Source: Tropicimonas sediminicola
GTDB taxonomy: Bacteria > Pseudomonadota > Alphaproteobacteria > Rhodobacterales > Rhodobacteraceae
Direction of reading: 5' to 3'
DNA: 64,000 nucleotides
NCBI RefSeq assembly: GCF_900188335.1
Contig: NZ_FZOY01000007.1
Location: 1 to 64,000, forward strand
Within the stretch, counting starts at the first letter, position 1; each line of letters opens with the position of its first letter. The notes below the pieces were generated by a model. The model had not been told where the DNA came from and searched no databases. It worked only from the letters and a program-made list of their open reading frames with translations. A program made the position numbers and the translations under genes. This document shows positions 16,507-25,589 of the stretch, piece after piece.

Positions 16507-17931
16507 TCAGCCGAGCGCTTCCACCGAGGCGCGTGCGCCCTTGGCCACCAGCGCCGCATGGACCGGCTGCAGAAGTGGTTCGAGCCGTGCCGCCAGGTCT
16601 GCGGGGAAGACCTCGCGGACCGTCAGCAACGCGTGCACATCGCCGTTCTCCGGCGCCTCGTCGGTCAGGGTCCACAGCCGCTCGGCCAGCGGGTCCTGAA
16701 CGTCGATCGCCGCGCCCTTTTCGTCGGTACCGGCGACGTAGCGCATCCATGCGGACACCGCGAGCAACAGCCGCGGCGAGGCGCGGTCGTTGTCGAGGTT
16801 CTCCTGCAGCGTGGAGAGGATCCGCTGCGGCAGCTTCTGGCTGCCGTCCATGGCGATCTGCCAGGTGCGGTGCCGGATCGACGGGTTGCGGAACCGGTCC
16901 AGCAACATGCCGGCATAGGCGGTGAGATCGACCCCCTCGGGCGGCGTGAGCGCCGGGATGATTTCCTCGCCCCAGAGCTTCTCCACGAAGCCCGCGAAGG
17001 CCGCGTCGGCAGTGGTGTCGGCAATGGTCTCGTGGCCGGCAAGGTAGCCGAGGTAGGCCAGCGAGGAATGCGCCCCGTTCAGCATCCGCAGCTTCATGTG
17101 CTCGAAGGGCGTGACGTCCTCGACCATCTGTACGCCGACCGCCGCGAAATCCGGGCGCTCGCCGCCGACGAACTCGTCCTCGATCACCCATTGCCGGAAC
17201 GGCTCGTGCATCACCGGGGCGGCATCGTGGTAGCCCACGGCCTCCTCGACGCGGGCGATGTCCTCCGGCTTGGTCGCGGGCACGATCCGGTCGACCATCG
17301 TGGAGGGGAAACACCCCTCCGCCTCGATCCAGTCGGCAAGTTCCGGGTCGATCAGCCGCGCAAGGTCGATCACCACGCCCCGCGCCACCTTGCCGTTGTT
17401 GGGAAGGTTGTCGCAGCTCATCACGGTGAAGGGCGGCCGGCCGGCCTTCTTGCGCCGCTGCAGCGCCCGAACGATGAAGCCCGGCGCAGATTTCGGCAGC
17501 TCGCCGGTGCAATCGTAGACGATGTCGGGATGCTTCGGGTCGAGCTCGCCCGTCGCCGGGTTGTGGCAATAGCCCTTCTCGGTGATGGTCAGCGAGACGA
17601 TGCGGACATCGGGATGCGCCATCGCCGCGAGCAGCGCCTCTGGGTCTTCCGGCGCAACCAGCATGTCGCGCACATTCTCCACCACGTTGAAGCGCTCGCC
17701 CTGCGGCGCCAGCTCCACGGCGGTATAGGCGTAGCCCTGCGGCTTCAGGGCATCGCGCACCGCCGGGGAGCGGAGCGAGACCCCCAGAATGTCCCAGTCG
17801 CCGCCGCCCGCCCGGACTGCTTCCGCGATCCAGGGAGCGCCGAAGGCGCGGAAAAAGGCGCCGAGGCCCAGATGGACGATTCCGATCCGGGCCTCTTCCG
17901 CGTTCCTGCGGGTCAGTCGTTCAGCGGGCAA
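16507..17931 (-). CDS. uxuB: Fructuronate reductase / mannitol dehydrogenase family
   Basis: A 474-residue long-chain polyol dehydrogenase that would reduce D-fructuronate to D-mannonate with NADH. The Rossmann start GIVHLGLGAFFRA is near residue 20, and the family motif LRMLNGAHSSLAYLG lies near residue 280. I chose a TTG start at 17931 because GGAGG lies 5 nt upstream; a TTG at 17946 is possible. It overlaps the kduD stop by 11 bp. Clustering with uxaC favours fructuronate over mannitol or tagaturonate as substrate. The next pathway enzyme, UxuA, is not in the window. Confidence 0.85.
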   Translation of the reverse strand: MPAERLTRRNAEEARIGIVHLGLGAFFRAFGAPWIAEAVRAGGGDWDILGVSLRSPAVRDALKPQGYAYTAVELAPQGERFNVVENVRDMLVAPEDPEALLAAMAHPDVRIVSLTITEKGYCHNPATGELDPKHPDIVYDCTGELPKSAPGFIVRALQRRKKAGRPPFTVMSCDNLPNNGKVARGVVIDLARLIDPELADWIEAEGCFPSTMVDRIVPATKPEDIARVEEAVGYHDAAPVMHEPFRQWVIEDEFVGGERPDFAAVGVQMVEDVTPFEHMKLRMLNGAHSSLAYLGYLAGHETIADTTADAAFAGFVEKLWGEEIIPALTPPEGVDLTAYAGMLLDRFRNPSIRHRTWQIAMDGSQKLPQRILSTLQENLDNDRASPRLLLAVSAWMRYVAGTDEKGAAIDVQDPLAERLWTLTDEAPENGDVHALLTVREVFPADLAARLEPLLQPVHAALVAKGARASVEALG

Positions 17932-18652
17932 GCCAGCCTCCGTCAACGTTGTAGACAGCCCCGTTCACATAGTCCGAAGCGGGCGCTGCAAGGAAGACCG
18001 CCGTGCCGGCGATGTCCTCGGGCGTGCCCCAGCGGCCGGCGGGAATGCGGCCGAGGATCTCGGCGCTGCGGGCAGGATCGGCGCGCAGGGCGGCGGTGTT
18101 GTCGGTGGCGATGTAGCCCGGCGCGATGGCGTTCACGTTGATGCCCTTCGCGGCCCATTCGTTGGCCATCAGCTTGGTCAGTCCCGCCACGCCGCTCTTG
18201 GAGGCAGTGTAGGACGGCACGCGGATACCACCCTGGAACGAGAGCATCGAGGCGATGTTGATGATCTTGCCCGGCCGCTCGGCCGCCAGCGCCGCCTTCG
18301 CGAAGGCCTGGCAGTTCAGGAAGACCGCCTTCAGGTTGATCGTCATAACGTCATCCCAATCGGCCTCGGAAAAGTCGACCGTGTCGTCGCGCCGGATGAT
18401 CCCGGCGTTGTTGACCAGGATGTCGATCTGCCGCTCGGCGAAGATCGAGGTCAGCGCCTTGGGATCCTCGATCAGGTTGACGAGCACCTCGTCGGTGCTG
18501 CCGAGCTTCTCCAGGGTCTCTGTCGCCGGCACCACGCCGGCACAGATCACCTTGGCCCCGGCGCCCGCCAGCCCGAGCGCGATGCCCTGGCCGATACCGG
18601 TGTTGGCGCCGGTCACCAGCGCGTTTTTTCCTTCGAGCGAGAACGAGATCAT
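17921..18652 (-). CDS. kduD: 2-dehydro-3-deoxy-D-gluconate 5-dehydrogenase (SDR)
   Basis: A 243-residue classical short-chain dehydrogenase. The cofactor motif TGANTGIGQGIA is near residue 12, NNAG near residue 85, and the catalytic YxxxK (YTASKSG) near residue 150. The C-terminus VDGGWLAR is typical. Pairing with KduI identifies it as KduD, which interconverts 2,5-diketo-3-deoxygluconate and 2-keto-3-deoxygluconate. It overlaps kduI upstream by 4 bp and uxuB downstream by 11 bp, so translation is coupled. Confidence 0.9.
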   Translation of the reverse strand: MISFSLEGKNALVTGANTGIGQGIALGLAGAGAKVICAGVVPATETLEKLGSTDEVLVNLIEDPKALTSIFAERQIDILVNNAGIIRRDDTVDFSEADWDDVMTINLKAVFLNCQAFAKAALAAERPGKIINIASMLSFQGGIRVPSYTASKSGVAGLTKLMANEWAAKGINVNAIAPGYIATDNTAALRADPARSAEILGRIPAGRWGTPEDIAGTAVFLAAPASDYVNGAVYNVDGGWLAR

Positions 18653-19473
18653 TTGAGCTCCTCCACGGGGATCATGTCCATGTCGGTGAAGGCCATGTTG
18701 TCGCCTGCCATGGCCCAGCAGAAGGTGTAGGAGCCGGTGCCGGCGCCGGAGTGGATCGACCAGGGCGGCGACATGACGATCTCTTCGCTGTGCATGACCA
18801 GGTGCCGGGTTTCCTGCGGCTGCCCCATGAAGTGGAACACGCACTGGCCCTCGGCCACGTCGTAATAGAGATAAGCCTCCATCCGGCGGTCATGGGTGTG
18901 GGCAGGCATGGTGTTCCAGACCGAGCCGCCGTGCAGCTTGGTGTAGCCCATCACGAGCTGGCAGGATTTCACGCCGTTCTCGTGGATGAACTGGTAGATC
19001 GTGCGGTCGTTCGAGGTCTCGGCGGAGCCGAGCTTCACCTCGTTGGCATCCGCGGGCCTGGCCAGCGTGGTCTGGTAAGTCTGATGCGCCGGGGTGGAGA
19101 CGATATAGAACCGTCCCGCGCCGGAAAAGGTCACCGGGCCCGCGCCCATGCCGATGTAGAGCACATCGCCGTTGGCCAGCTCGTAGGTTTCGCCGCCGAC
19201 CGCAACGCTGCCGGTCTCGCCGATGTTCAGGATGCCGGCCTCGCGGCGAGCGAGCCAGGTGTCGGTGCCGCATTCGGCCACCGCGTCGAGCGTCAGCTCC
19301 TTGCCGGCCGGCACCGCGCCGCCGACGATCATGCGGTCGTAGTGGGTGTAGGTCAGCCGGATCTCGCCCTCGGCGAACATCGCCGGCACGTGGAACTTCT
19401 CGCGCAGCTCGGCGGTGTCGTACCGCTTCGCGGCCTCCGGATCGGTGGCGTAGAGTGTCTTGACGGTCAGCAT
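18649..19473 (-). CDS. kduI: 5-dehydro-4-deoxy-D-glucuronate isomerase
   Basis: A 274-residue cupin-type isomerase, close to the usual 278. It converts 4-deoxy-L-threo-5-hexosulose uronate, the product of pectin or alginate-like unsaturated uronates, to 2,5-diketo-3-deoxygluconate. The start at 19473 follows GAAAGGACT. The C-terminal MPAHTHDRRMEAYLYYDV segment carries the zinc-binding HxH...E. With KduD next to it, the identity is firm. Its presence beside uxaC/uxuB suggests growth on both unsaturated and free hexuronates. Confidence 0.95.
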   Translation of the reverse strand: MLTVKTLYATDPEAAKRYDTAELREKFHVPAMFAEGEIRLTYTHYDRMIVGGAVPAGKELTLDAVAECGTDTWLARREAGILNIGETGSVAVGGETYELANGDVLYIGMGAGPVTFSGAGRFYIVSTPAHQTYQTTLARPADANEVKLGSAETSNDRTIYQFIHENGVKSCQLVMGYTKLHGGSVWNTMPAHTHDRRMEAYLYYDVAEGQCVFHFMGQPQETRHLVMHSEEIVMSPPWSIHSGAGTGSYTFCWAMAGDNMAFTDMDMIPVEELK

Positions 19474-19566
19474 CTGGTGAGTCCTTTCAAATGGACGCCG
19501 CGCCGGGCGCGACGATGTCGGCAATCGGTCCCGCCTGCCGGTCGCAGGCGTGCGTCGGCATTCAGG

Positions 19567-20973
19567 TCAGAGGCGGTAGGCCTTCTTGACGAGCCGGTAT
19601 GCGAGCTCCTGCGCCACGTCGAAGGCCTCGTCCTCGGCCAGCCGCCCGGTGTTGACGAGCGTCGAGAGGAAGGCGCAGTCGACCCTGCGCGCGACGTCGT
19701 GCCGGGCGGGGATCGAGCAGAAGGCACGGGTGTCGTCGTTGAAGCCCACGGTGTTGTAGAAACCGGCGGTCTCGGTGGTCATCTCGCGGAACCGGCGCAT
19801 CCCCTCGGCGCTGTCGTGGAACCACCAGGCGGGTCCGAGCTTGAGCGACGGGTAGACGCCGGCCAGCGGCGCGAGTTCGCGGGCATAGACGGTCTCGTCC
19901 AGGGTAAAGAGGATCACGCTCAGGCGCGGGTCCGTCCCGACCTCGTCCAGCAGCGGCTTGAGCGCGGTCACGTAGTCGGTCCGTCCGGGAATGTCGAAGC
20001 CTTTGTCGCGGCCGTATTGCGCCATCATGGGCGCCGAGTGGTTGCGCCGCGAACCCGGATGGATCTGCAGCACCAGCCCGTCGTCGAGGCTCATCCGCGC
20101 CATCTCGGTCAGCATGTGGCCGCGGAAGGCGTCTGCCTCTTCTGCGGTGCAGGTGCCTTTCAGCGCCTTTTCGAACAGCGCCACCGCCTCGGATCGGGGA
20201 AGGCATTCGGTCCGCGCTGTCGCGTGGCCGTGATCCGAGGAGGTGGCGCCGAACTCCTTGAAATACGCACGGCGATTGCGGTGCGCCTCAAGGTATCCGT
20301 CCCAGGTGATTGCGTCGGTGCCGGCCATCTCGCCGAACCGCGCAACATTTTCCGCAAAGCCTTCAAACTCCGGGTCGACCACCGCATCGGGGCGATAGGC
20401 CGTCACGACCCGCCCGGCCCAGCCGCTCTCGCGGATCATCCGGTGCCAGCGCAGATCGTCCAGCGGGCTTTCGGTCGTGGCGATCACCTCGATCCCGAAG
20501 CGTTCGAAGAGCGCCCGCGGCCGGAACTCCGGCCTGGCGAGGCAATCGGAGATGTGGTCGTAGAAGGCATCCGCCGTCTCCGGGCCGAACCGGTCGGTCA
20601 GGCCGAAGACATGCTCGAAGGAATGGTCGAGCCAGAGCCGCGAGGGCGTGCCGCGGAACAGGTAGTAATTCTCGGCAAAGAGCCGCCAGATCTTGCGGCC
20701 GTCGGTCTCTGCCCGCGAGCCATCGGCCCGCGGCACGCCGAGCGAGTCGAGCGAGACCCCCTGCGAGAAGAGCATGCGGAAGACGTAATGGTCCGGGGTG
20801 ACGAAGAGCTGCGCCGGATCGGGGAAGGGCTCGTTCTCGGCGTACCAGCGCGGATCGGTATGTCCGTGCGGGCTGACGATCGGAAGATCCTTGACGGAGC
20901 CGTAGAGCGCACGCGCCAGATCGCGGGAACGCCCCTCGACCGGGAAAAGCCGATCATCATCCAGTTGGCTCAT
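19567..20973 (-). CDS. uxaC: Glucuronate isomerase
   Basis: A 468-residue amidohydrolase-fold uronate isomerase that converts D-glucuronate to fructuronate and D-galacturonate to tagaturonate. The conserved PHGHTDPRWYAE segment near residue 35, ATTESPLDDLRWH and the later QIHPGSRRNHSA region are family hallmarks. Length equals the E. coli enzyme (470). It is the first gene of the minus-strand operon, with a promoter in the 100-bp gap shared with the divergent GntR regulator. Confidence 0.96.
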   Translation of the reverse strand: MSQLDDDRLFPVEGRSRDLARALYGSVKDLPIVSPHGHTDPRWYAENEPFPDPAQLFVTPDHYVFRMLFSQGVSLDSLGVPRADGSRAETDGRKIWRLFAENYYLFRGTPSRLWLDHSFEHVFGLTDRFGPETADAFYDHISDCLARPEFRPRALFERFGIEVIATTESPLDDLRWHRMIRESGWAGRVVTAYRPDAVVDPEFEGFAENVARFGEMAGTDAITWDGYLEAHRNRRAYFKEFGATSSDHGHATARTECLPRSEAVALFEKALKGTCTAEEADAFRGHMLTEMARMSLDDGLVLQIHPGSRRNHSAPMMAQYGRDKGFDIPGRTDYVTALKPLLDEVGTDPRLSVILFTLDETVYARELAPLAGVYPSLKLGPAWWFHDSAEGMRRFREMTTETAGFYNTVGFNDDTRAFCSIPARHDVARRVDCAFLSTLVNTGRLAEDEAFDVAQELAYRLVKKAYRL

Positions 20974-21029
20974 CTTCCCTCCCCCTGTATTTCAAAGTCT
21001 TGGCCGGGTGGCCATTGCTTTCTGGCAGA

Positions 21030-21058
21030 CTGATATGCTAGAATGCTTGACAAGTCAA
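21030..21058 (-). promoter_or_regulatory. uxaC promoter with overlapping GntR operator
   Basis: On the minus strand TTGACT (21058-21053), a 17-bp spacer and TATCAG (21035-21030) make a good sigma-70 promoter. The -35 element lies inside the inverted repeat TTGAC-AA-GTCAA (21047-21058), the sort of short palindrome bound by FadR/UxuR-type GntR repressors. Repressor bound here would block uxaC directly. Confidence 0.65.
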
Positions 21059-21073
21059 CGGGGCGGAACAGTC

Positions 21074-21778
21074 ATGGCAGGCATCTCGAAAATCACCTCA
21101 CTGGAGCCCATTCCTCGGCCGTCCGTCGCGGATCAGGTCTTCGACACGCTCTACGAGCAGATCGTCTGGCTGGAGCTGCCGCCCGAAACGCGGCTGTCGG
21201 AAATCGAGGTCGCGCGTGCGCTCGACGTGTCGCGGCAACCGGTTCGCGACGCCTTTTTCCGCCTCTCCAAGCTGGGGTTCCTGGTGATCCGGCCGCAAAG
21301 GGCGACGACCGTCAGCCAGATCTCGATCCGCGCAGTCCGGGAAGCGACCTTCGTGCGCACCGCGCTCGAGGTCGAGGTGCTGCGCCACGCCTGCGACACG
21401 CTCACGCCCGGGGACTTCGACGAGCTGGAGGACAACCTCCGCCAGCAGAAGGAGGCCGTCGCGGCAAATGACCGGTCCGGCTTCCACAAGCTCGACGACG
21501 TCTTCCACCAGACGATCTGCGAGCTGATCGGCCATCCCTTCGCCTGGCGGATCATTCGCGAGAGCAAGGCGCATATGGACAGGGTACGTCTGCTGTCGCT
21601 GTCCTTCGGCTCGCACGGCGCGCTGGAGGACCACGTCAAGCTGCTTGCCGCGCTCCAGGCCGGCGACAAGGCGGAAACCGAAGCGCTGATCCGTGCGCAT
21701 CTCGGGCGGATCCACGACCAGCTCGGGCGCATCCGCGCCGAACACCCGCAGTATTTCGCCGACGAAGACGAGGGATGA
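21074..21778 (+). CDS. GntR-family regulator (FadR/UxuR-like)
   Basis: A 234-residue repressor. The winged helix occupies residues 15-85 (SEIEVARALDVSRQPVRDAFFRLSKLG), followed by an all-helical FCD ligand domain (about 90-225). The start at 21074 is inferred from the beginning of the conserved fold; an upstream ATG at 21008 would add sequence that overlaps the operator. It is divergent from uxaC, so it likely senses a hexuronate or its keto acid. Exact ligand unknown. Confidence 0.88.
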   Translation: MAGISKITSLEPIPRPSVADQVFDTLYEQIVWLELPPETRLSEIEVARALDVSRQPVRDAFFRLSKLGFLVIRPQRATTVSQISIRAVREATFVRTALEVEVLRHACDTLTPGDFDELEDNLRQQKEAVAANDRSGFHKLDDVFHQTICELIGHPFAWRIIRESKAHMDRVRLLSLSFGSHGALEDHVKLLAALQAGDKAETEALIRAHLGRIHDQLGRIRAEHPQYFADEDEG

Positions 21779-21824
21779 GGCACCCCGGCCGCCCATCCCC
21801 CTGCCAGGAATTCCGGAGCCTTTC

Positions 21825-22820
21825 ATGACATCAAGCACAGAGCAGCTCAGCCGCGAACTCGGCACGTCCGGCGTCAGGGGGTCGGCCGTGGGCCTCGGCA
21901 CCTGGGCCATCGGCGGCTGGCGATGGGGCGGCACCGACGAGGCCGCGGCGATCGACGCGATCCGCGCCTCGATCGACGAAGGCATCAGCCTGATCGACAC
22001 CGCGCCTGCCTACGGGCTCGGCCGCTCAGAGGAAATCGTGGGCCGCGCCATCGCCGGCAGGCGCGACGAGGTGATGCTCTCTACCAAATGCGGGCTTGTC
22101 TGGCACACCGACAAGGGAACCCGGAAGTTCGAGCACGACGGCAAGACCGTCTACCAGTATCTCGGTGCGGATTCGATCGTCCACGAGGTCGAGCAAAGCC
22201 TGCGCCGGCTCGGCACCGACCGGATCGACCATTACATCACCCACTGGCCCGACGTGACGACCCCGGTGGACGAGACGATGGAGGCGCTGATGCGCCTCAA
22301 GGCGCAGGGCAAGATCCTCTCCATCGGCGCCTCCAACGTGACGCCCGAGCTGGTGCGGGAGTACCTCGCCGCCGGGCCGCTGGATGCGGTGCAGGAAAAG
22401 TTCAACGTGCTCGACCGCGGGCTTTCCGACGCCCTGCTGCCGCTCTGCCGCGAGAACGGCGTCTCGGTGATGAGCTATTCCTCCCTCGCGCTCGGCCTGC
22501 TGACCGGCAAGATCGGACCGGAACGGCGCTTCCCCGAAGACGACCTGCGACACGGCAACCCGCGCTTCTCGGTGGAGACCCGCCAGAAGACCGCGGATTT
22601 CGCCGCGGCCATCGCGCCGATAGCCGAGGGGCATGGGGCGACCATCGCGCAAATCGTGATCGCCTGGACGCTGGCGCAGCCGGGCATCACCTTTGCCCTC
22701 TGCGGCGCGCGCAACCCGGATCAGGCCCGCGAGAACGCCGGTGCCGGGCGGCTGCGACTGCCGGAAACGGATCTCGCCAAGATCGACGCGGCGGCCCGGC
22801 GCTGCCTCGCTGGCATCTGA
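21825..22820 (+). CDS. Aldo/keto reductase
   Basis: A 331-residue (beta/alpha)8 NADPH-dependent oxidoreductase. The catalytic tetrad appears as D-T-A-P-A-Y in DTAPAYGLGRSEE (Asp and Tyr), the lysine in LSTKCGL and the histidine in HYITHWPD. It lies 46 bp downstream of the GntR gene on the same strand, so it may belong to the uronate regulon, perhaps reducing a uronate or sugar aldehyde. That link is inference. Confidence 0.88.
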   Translation: MTSSTEQLSRELGTSGVRGSAVGLGTWAIGGWRWGGTDEAAAIDAIRASIDEGISLIDTAPAYGLGRSEEIVGRAIAGRRDEVMLSTKCGLVWHTDKGTRKFEHDGKTVYQYLGADSIVHEVEQSLRRLGTDRIDHYITHWPDVTTPVDETMEALMRLKAQGKILSIGASNVTPELVREYLAAGPLDAVQEKFNVLDRGLSDALLPLCRENGVSVMSYSSLALGLLTGKIGPERRFPEDDLRHGNPRFSVETRQKTADFAAAIAPIAEGHGATIAQIVIAWTLAQPGITFALCGARNPDQARENAGAGRLRLPETDLAKIDAAARRCLAGI

Positions 22821-22830
22821 GACCGGCCGG

Positions 22831-23526
22831 TCAGACCGAGACCGCCTGCTTCAGCTCTTCCTTGGACAGCTCCTCGCGGCTCCCGGCCATCGACACGGAG
22901 CCCCGCTTCATCACGACGAAGCGGTCGGCCAGCCCATAGGCAAACTCGAAATACTGCTCGACCAGGATGATCGCCATGTCGCCCCTGTCGCGCAGGTATT
23001 CGATGACCCGCCCGATCTGCTGGATGATGTTGGGCTGGATGCCCTCGGTCGGCTCGTCGAGCAGCAGAAGCTTCGGCTTGGTCAGCATGGCGCGGGCGAT
23101 GGCGAGCTGCTGTTGCTGCCCGCCGGAGAGGTCCCCGCCGCGACGCCCGAGGAACTCCTTGAGGATCGGGAACAGCTCGTAGATCTCGTCGGGGATGAAA
23201 TGCTCGTCGCGCGGCAGGCAGGCATAGGCGGTCTCCATGTTCTCCTTGACCGTCAGCAGCGGGAAGATCATCCGCCCCTGCGGCACGTAGCCCACGCCCT
23301 TGCGGGCCAGCGCCTGCGCCGGGACGCGGCCGATCTCCTCGCCGGCAAGCTCCATCCGCCCGCCGGACCGCGGATGGGTGCCGGAGATCGCCTTGAGCAA
23401 CGAGGTCTTGCCGACGCCGTTGGTGCCCATCACGCAGGTCACCTCGCCGGCCGCGGCCTCGATGTCGATGCCGTGGAGGATCTGGCTGCCGCCGTAATGC
23501 AGGGTCAGGCCTTCGGTTTTCAGCAT
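22831..23526 (-). CDS. urtE: Urea ABC transporter ATP-binding protein UrtE
   Basis: A 231-residue LivF-type ATPase, with Walker A GTNGVGKTS, signature LSGGQQQQLAIARAM and Walker B LLLLDEPTEGIQP. The GIQP ending in place of GLDP is typical of UrtE. It is the last gene of urtABCDE, 2 bp after urtD, and its stop is 10 bp from that of the convergent aldo/keto reductase. Confidence 0.95.
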   Translation of the reverse strand: MLKTEGLTLHYGGSQILHGIDIEAAAGEVTCVMGTNGVGKTSLLKAISGTHPRSGGRMELAGEEIGRVPAQALARKGVGYVPQGRMIFPLLTVKENMETAYACLPRDEHFIPDEIYELFPILKEFLGRRGGDLSGGQQQQLAIARAMLTKPKLLLLDEPTEGIQPNIIQQIGRVIEYLRDRGDMAIILVEQYFEFAYGLADRFVVMKRGSVSMAGSREELSKEELKQAVSV

Positions 23527-23528
23527 CT

Positions 23529-24269
23529 CTAGCGCCCCAGGTAGACGTCGATGACGTCCTTGTTTTGCGTCACGTGATCGAGGCTGCCCTCGGCGAGAAC
23601 CGAGCCCTCGTGCAGCACCGTGACCTTGCAGTCGAGCCGCCGGACGAACTCCATGTCATGCTCGACGACCACCACGGCGCGGGTCTTTGCGGCCTGTTTC
23701 AGCAGGTCGGTGGTGTGCTCGCGCTCGGCCAGCGTCATGCCGGCGGCGGGTTCGTCCACCAGCAGCAGCTGCGGCTCCTGCGCCAGCAACATGCCGATCT
23801 CCAGCCATTGCTTCTGCCCGTGCGACAGCTCGCCCGACTTGCGGCCAAGCTGATCGGCCAGGCCGATCTCCTCGGCCAGTTCCTCGATCCGCGCCATGTC
23901 CGCCGAGGAGGGCCGGAAGGTCAGCACGCTCCAGGGGCTGCGGTTCTTCTTCAGCGCCATCATCAGGTTGTCGCGGACGCTCTGGTCCTCGAACACCGTC
24001 GGGCGCTGGAACTTGCGCCCGATCCCGGCCTGCGCGATCCGGCTTTCGGACATCTTCAGGAGCGACTGGTTCATCTCCCCCCAGAGCACGTGGCCCTCGT
24101 CCGGGCGAGTCTTGCCGGTCACGATGTCCATGAAGGTGGTCTTGCCCGCGCCGTTCGGGCCGATGATCGCGCGCAGTTCGGCAGGGCCGATGGAGAAGCT
24201 GAGGTTGTTGATCGCGCGGAAGCCGTCGAAGGTGACGGACACGCCGGAGACCTCGAGGAGCTGGCTCAT
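23529..24269 (-). CDS. urtD: Urea ABC transporter ATP-binding protein UrtD
   Basis: A 246-residue LivG-type ATPase, with Walker A GPNGAGKTT near residue 38, signature SHGQKQWLEIGMLL and Walker B LLLVDEPAAGMT. The QKQWLEIGM signature is diagnostic for UrtD. The start at 24269 overlaps the urtC stop by 4 bp. It forms the ATPase pair with UrtE. Confidence 0.95.
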   Translation of the reverse strand: MSQLLEVSGVSVTFDGFRAINNLSFSIGPAELRAIIGPNGAGKTTFMDIVTGKTRPDEGHVLWGEMNQSLLKMSESRIAQAGIGRKFQRPTVFEDQSVRDNLMMALKKNRSPWSVLTFRPSSADMARIEELAEEIGLADQLGRKSGELSHGQKQWLEIGMLLAQEPQLLLVDEPAAGMTLAEREHTTDLLKQAAKTRAVVVVEHDMEFVRRLDCKVTVLHEGSVLAEGSLDHVTQNKDVIDVYLGR

Positions 24270-25498
24270 TGCTCGGCCTCCTGCTCGCGGAAGCTGCCCT
24301 TGTCCGGGCCGAGGTCGGCGCCGTGGCGGTCGGGTGCGCGGCGGCCGCTGATCAGGTCGAAGAGGCCGCCGATGCCCTTGGGCGCGAAGAGCGTCACCAG
24401 CACGAAGGACAGCCCAAGCAGCACCTGCCACCAGTCGACCCAGTTGATCGTGTAGAACCCGAGCGGGACGCTCGGCACCTGGCCGCCGGTGAACATGGTC
24501 GACAGGAGCGAGACGAATGCCGCGCCGATCACCGCGCCATAGAGCCGGCCGCGCCCGCCGATGGCGACCCAGACCGCAAGGTAGATCGAGGCGATGGGCG
24601 CGATCTCGGCCGGGTTGATGATGCCCGCCTGCGGATAATAGAGCGCGCCCGCAATGCCGGCGATCACCGCCGTCAGGGTGAAGACGAAGAGCTTGTAGCC
24701 CTCCACCGAGTAGCCGAGGAAGCGCACGCGCGCCTCGTCGTCGCGGATGCCGCGGATCACCGAGCCGAACTTGCCCGAAACCACCCAGGCGCAGAGCAGG
24801 TAGCCCGCGCCAAGCGCGACCGCCGAGGCCCAGAAAAACCACAGCGAAAGCTGGGATTGCGGCACGGCGGTGAGGCCGGGGATGTTCTGCAGGCCTGACA
24901 GACCGTTGTTGCCGCGCAGGCCGGAATCGTTCTGGAAGAGGTAGAGCGCCAGCGCCAGCGTCATCGCCTGGGTCAGGATCGACAGATAGACGCCGGTGAC
25001 CCGGCTGCGGAAGGCCAGCCAGCCGAAGACCAGCGCCAGAAGACCGGGAACCAGCACCACCAGCGCGAGCTGGATCCAGAGGCTGTCGGCGAAGGCCCAG
25101 ATCGGCGGGAACTCGGCCGAGCCGACGACGCCGAAGATCTGCGTGCCGATGGCATCGACGACCTCCTGTTCCGTCGGGGGGATGGCCGAGTTGGCCATGG
25201 ACGCAGTGACGATGTCCTCGGTCCGGGCGTACATCAGCCACATGCCGATCATGTAGCCGCCGATGCCGAAGAAGGCCATGTGGCCGAGGCTGAGGATGCC
25301 GGTGTAGCCCCAGACCAGATCCATCGCGAGTGCGACGAGGCAGAGGCAGAGCGTCTTGCCCAGCGTCTTCAGGAAGGAGGTGGAGAGCGCACCGGTCCCG
25401 GCGGCTTCGCTGGTCATCGTCACCGCGAGGGTGAACAGCGCCAGGCAGGCAAGGAAGATCGGGACCGAGGGGTTACGCGTGAGGAAGGTTCCGGTCAT
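24266..25498 (-). CDS. urtC: Urea ABC transporter permease UrtC
   Basis: A 410-residue LivM-type permease with about ten membrane segments. The N-terminal half carries KTLCLCLVALAMDLVWGYTG and GHMAFFGIGGYMIGMW, characteristic of UrtC. A periplasmic stretch of about 50 residues (TEDIVTASMANSAIPPTEQE) sits between early helices. The start at 25498 is the first ATG after the intergenic repeat. It pairs with UrtB to form the channel. Confidence 0.95.
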   Translation of the reverse strand: MTGTFLTRNPSVPIFLACLALFTLAVTMTSEAAGTGALSTSFLKTLGKTLCLCLVALAMDLVWGYTGILSLGHMAFFGIGGYMIGMWLMYARTEDIVTASMANSAIPPTEQEVVDAIGTQIFGVVGSAEFPPIWAFADSLWIQLALVVLVPGLLALVFGWLAFRSRVTGVYLSILTQAMTLALALYLFQNDSGLRGNNGLSGLQNIPGLTAVPQSQLSLWFFWASAVALGAGYLLCAWVVSGKFGSVIRGIRDDEARVRFLGYSVEGYKLFVFTLTAVIAGIAGALYYPQAGIINPAEIAPIASIYLAVWVAIGGRGRLYGAVIGAAFVSLLSTMFTGGQVPSVPLGFYTINWVDWWQVLLGLSFVLVTLFAPKGIGGLFDLISGRRAPDRHGADLGPDKGSFREQEAEQ

Positions 25499-25519
25499 GG
25501 GCGGCCTCCGCCGGTGACG

Positions 25520-25568
25520 CGGGGGGCCGGCCCCCCGCACGCTCCGGGATATTTACGGACAGAAGAAG
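25520..25568 (+). repeat. Dispersed intergenic repeat, copy 3
   Basis: A palindrome CGGGGGGCCGGCCCCCCG (25520-25537) is followed by CTCCGGGATATTTACGGACA and GAAGAAG. It lies in the 91-bp gap between urtB and urtC, oriented against their transcription. It is the best-preserved of the four copies. Confidence 0.75.
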
Positions 25569-25589
25569 TGACGGTCTGGTTTCGCATGA

